IMG/VR virus record: IMGVR_UViG_3300037487_002208
Location: 1-21,447 of that record
Reading direction: 5' to 3' (one strand)
DNA from: a virus
DNA: 21,447 bases
Both the position numbers and the translations under genes were made by a program. A model generated the notes under the pieces. It was not told the DNA's origin. It saw only the letters and a program-made list of their open reading frames with translations, and made no database searches. This document shows positions 20,082-21,447 of this stretch, piece after piece (the stretch's first letter is position 1; each line of letters begins with the position of its first letter).

Positions 20082-20410
20082 TGGGATATTTTTCAATCAA
20101 AGGACCAATGGTTTCTCGTCACCCACCTGAGTTCAAGTATCAAATGGTAGAGGTCAACGGTAAGGAGTATGTTACCAGCGAGATGGTAGTTTACCAATTT
20201 CAGGTTTGGTCTGATGATCCGATCGTGGCAGCAGCAGCCCCGCTTTATGCATGGGAACAAACTGAAGCAGGTAAATGGGTAAAAGAACATGCCGTTGAAA
20301 TTCCTCGATGGGAACGGTGCACTGATCATGTCACCCTCAACGAACAGTTTGCTATTATAGCACGGCTCACAGAGCCAGATCAAACATTTTTTAGATTGAA
20401 ATTCTTATGA
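20081..20410 (+). CDS. Hypothetical conserved phage protein, 109 aa
   Basis: It begins MGYFSIKGPM with its ATG overlapping the endonuclease stop codon, and contains V-N-G-K-E-Y-V-T-S-E-M-V-V-Y-Q-F-Q-V, S-D-D-P, A-P-L-Y-A-W-E-Q-T-E-A-G-K-W-V. I recall similar proteins in T4-like aquatic phages, without assigned function. Composition returns to the normal GC of the window here. It overlaps the epimerase gene by ATGA. Cytoplasmic and soluble by sequence. Confidence 0.75.
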   Translation: MGYFSIKGPMVSRHPPEFKYQMVEVNGKEYVTSEMVVYQFQVWSDDPIVAAAAPLYAWEQTEAGKWVKEHAVEIPRWERCTDHVTLNEQFAIIARLTEPDQTFFRLKFL

Positions 20411-21384
20411 AGATACTGGTCACCGGAGGCCTCGGATTGATAGGCCACAATGTAGTCGCACGTTTAGAACAACTCGGTCATTCCGTGATGATCTTTGATA
20501 CACGCACCACATACGGAATAATTCCACAGGATGAACTTGATTATCTGATGGAGGAACGACTGAAGAAGATCAAGACTTCGGCGATCTGGCCGATCCATAT
20601 TGTCAGTGCCCGGGCCGACACAATAATTTCAGAAGATCCGCCGGATGTTGTGATGCACCTGGCAAGTTTCCCCAGGCAGAAAGTCGTCAATGCAAACCCA
20701 CAACTTGGCTCCGAAACAATGAGTCAGGGGCTTTTGAATCTGCTTGAGGCGAGTGTCCGCGGGAAGGTAAAACGCTTTATGTATGTCAGCAGCAGCATGG
20801 TCTACGGTGACTTCACTGATGATGTCACTGAGGACTATGTCTGTAAACCACAGGGACAATACGGCATTATGAAATATGCCGGCGAGTTGCTGGTAAAGGA
20901 TTACACACGCAAGCATGGCATGGCTCATACGATCATCCGACCGAGCGCAGTATACGGACCACTTGATGTAGAAGACCGGGTCATTGCCAAGTTCATGCTT
21001 CAGGCGATGCGCGGTGAGGTCCTCAAGGTCAATGGATCAAATGAAACTCTGGACTTCACTTTTTCCACAGACGCCGCCGACGGAATAGTAGCAGCAGCCC
21101 TAAGTGAAAATGCCATGAATAAAACCTACAACATAACCAAAAGCCATAGCCGCACTTTATTAGATGCAGCGCAGTTGGCAGTGAAAATAGTTGGTAAGGG
21201 GTCCATTGAAGTGCGAGGCAAAGATGCTGATTTTCCCTCGCGAGGTGCTCTGAATATTAGTGCCGCTAGGCGCGATTTTGGATTTGATCCTAAAATAGAT
21301 GTAGAAGAAGGATTTCAAAAATACTATGAATGGATCAAGGGAAGTTCATATTGGCAAGCCAAGTTGAATACAAATGATAAATAG
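20407..21384 (+). CDS. NAD-dependent nucleotide-sugar epimerase/dehydratase (extended SDR)
   Basis: The protein has 325 residues. The Rossmann NAD site is T-G-G-L-G-L-I-G (residues 6-13), followed by an acidic D31 in I-F-D-T. The active site has S-S-S-M-V-Y-G and Y-G-I-M-K, the YxxxK dyad with Ser. Later, I-I-R-P-S-A-V-Y-G-P binds the sugar nucleotide. These mark a UDP-glucose-4-epimerase or dTDP-glucose-dehydratase-like enzyme; which reaction cannot be told. It fits a role in glycan or virion/host-surface modification, possibly with the giant repeat protein. ATGA overlap with the previous gene; its stop codon overlaps the next late promoter (GAT-AAA-TAG). Confidence 0.9.
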   Translation: MKILVTGGLGLIGHNVVARLEQLGHSVMIFDTRTTYGIIPQDELDYLMEERLKKIKTSAIWPIHIVSARADTIISEDPPDVVMHLASFPRQKVVNANPQLGSETMSQGLLNLLEASVRGKVKRFMYVSSSMVYGDFTDDVTEDYVCKPQGQYGIMKYAGELLVKDYTRKHGMAHTIIRPSAVYGPLDVEDRVIAKFMLQAMRGEVLKVNGSNETLDFTFSTDAADGIVAAALSENAMNKTYNITKSHSRTLLDAAQLAVKIVGKGSIEVRGKDADFPSRGALNISAARRDFGFDPKIDVEEGFQKYYEWIKGSSYWQAKLNTNDK

Positions 21385-21440
21385 TAGTGAGAGTCGCGGC
21401 TTGCAGGCCCACCCTCTCTAATACTAATTGGAGTATCAGC
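21376..21440 (+). promoter_or_regulatory. Endonuclease cassette leader, copy 4: late promoter plus 5' hairpin
   Basis: GATAAATA (21376-21383) is followed by GTAGTGAGAGTCGCGG, a loop, CCACCCTCTCTAATAC, TTGGAG and TATCAGC-ATG. GAGAG pairs with CTCTC and GGC with GCC inside. It matches copies 1 and 2, which lead into endonucleases. Confidence 0.85.
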
Positions 21441-21447
21441 ATGACTA
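21441..21447 (+). CDS. Start of a further homing endonuclease gene (3' part outside window)
   Basis: Only ATG-ACT-A is visible. The 65-nt leader directly upstream is the one found before the HNH and GIY-YIG genes at 7891 and 10800, and the first seven bases equal those of the 10800 gene. An HNH or GIY-YIG endonuclease is therefore expected beyond the window. Confidence 0.5.

Noticed and set aside
1-21447. Insertion sequence, integrase or attachment site
   Set aside because: No transposase or integrase motifs and no terminal inverted repeats with target duplication were seen; the mobile elements present are homing endonuclease cassettes.

Overview
The window looks like part of a large, T4-related (myovirus-type) bacteriophage genome infecting a proteobacterium. 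The grounds are: tightly packed small genes nearly all on the + strand with ATGA overlaps; two promoter classes, one with consensus sigma70 boxes (TTGACA, 17 nt, TATAAT) and one with the single T4-late-like box GATAAATA/CTAAATA; several free-standing homing endonuclease genes; and phage-typical genes (thymidylate synthase, MoxR-type AAA ATPase with a VWA partner, calcineurin-like phosphoesterase, repeat-rich fibre-like proteins). The host is not identified. The tmRNA tag (ANDELFSLAA) is of the beta/gamma-proteobacterial kind, so a betaproteobacterial host is a weak inference.

Layout. 2-3739: 3' part of a very large gene with at least eight ~65-residue WRPDP/VWGN modules. 3736-4210: promoter pair, a possible 31-codon ORF, and a phage-encoded circularly permuted (two-piece) tmRNA gene with its own terminator; this is the most striking item. 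4229-6206: late genes (52-aa protein, duplicated-hairpin membrane protein, kinase-like protein, outer-membrane beta-barrel). 6279-10144: early-promoter operons with a small hypothetical, an HExxH SprT-like protease, a phosphoesterase and a run of overlapping small genes, interrupted by an HNH endonuclease on the - strand and ending in a gene stump beside a - strand GIY-YIG endonuclease. 10928-12677: a protein with an L7/L12-like stretch and a double-DUF1566 adhesin-like protein. 12827-16895: early genes including the MoxR ATPase and the metallopeptidase/VWA protein. 16900-17119: relic of an endonuclease cassette. 17178-21384: conserved phage pair, thymidylate synthase, GIY-YIG endonuclease, small hypothetical, and an NAD-dependent epimerase. 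The last 72 nt are the promoter, leader and first codons of a further endonuclease cassette.

How it fits together. Early promoters (eleven, most sharing spacer sequence as well as the boxes) drive takeover and metabolic genes. Late-type boxes drive structural or envelope-related genes and every endonuclease. Four endonuclease cassettes share a near-identical late promoter plus a 5'-terminal hairpin leader. Promoter-to-start distances predict that several genes of both classes are translated from leaderless mRNAs. The tmRNA has both promoter types in front of it, so it may be made throughout infection.
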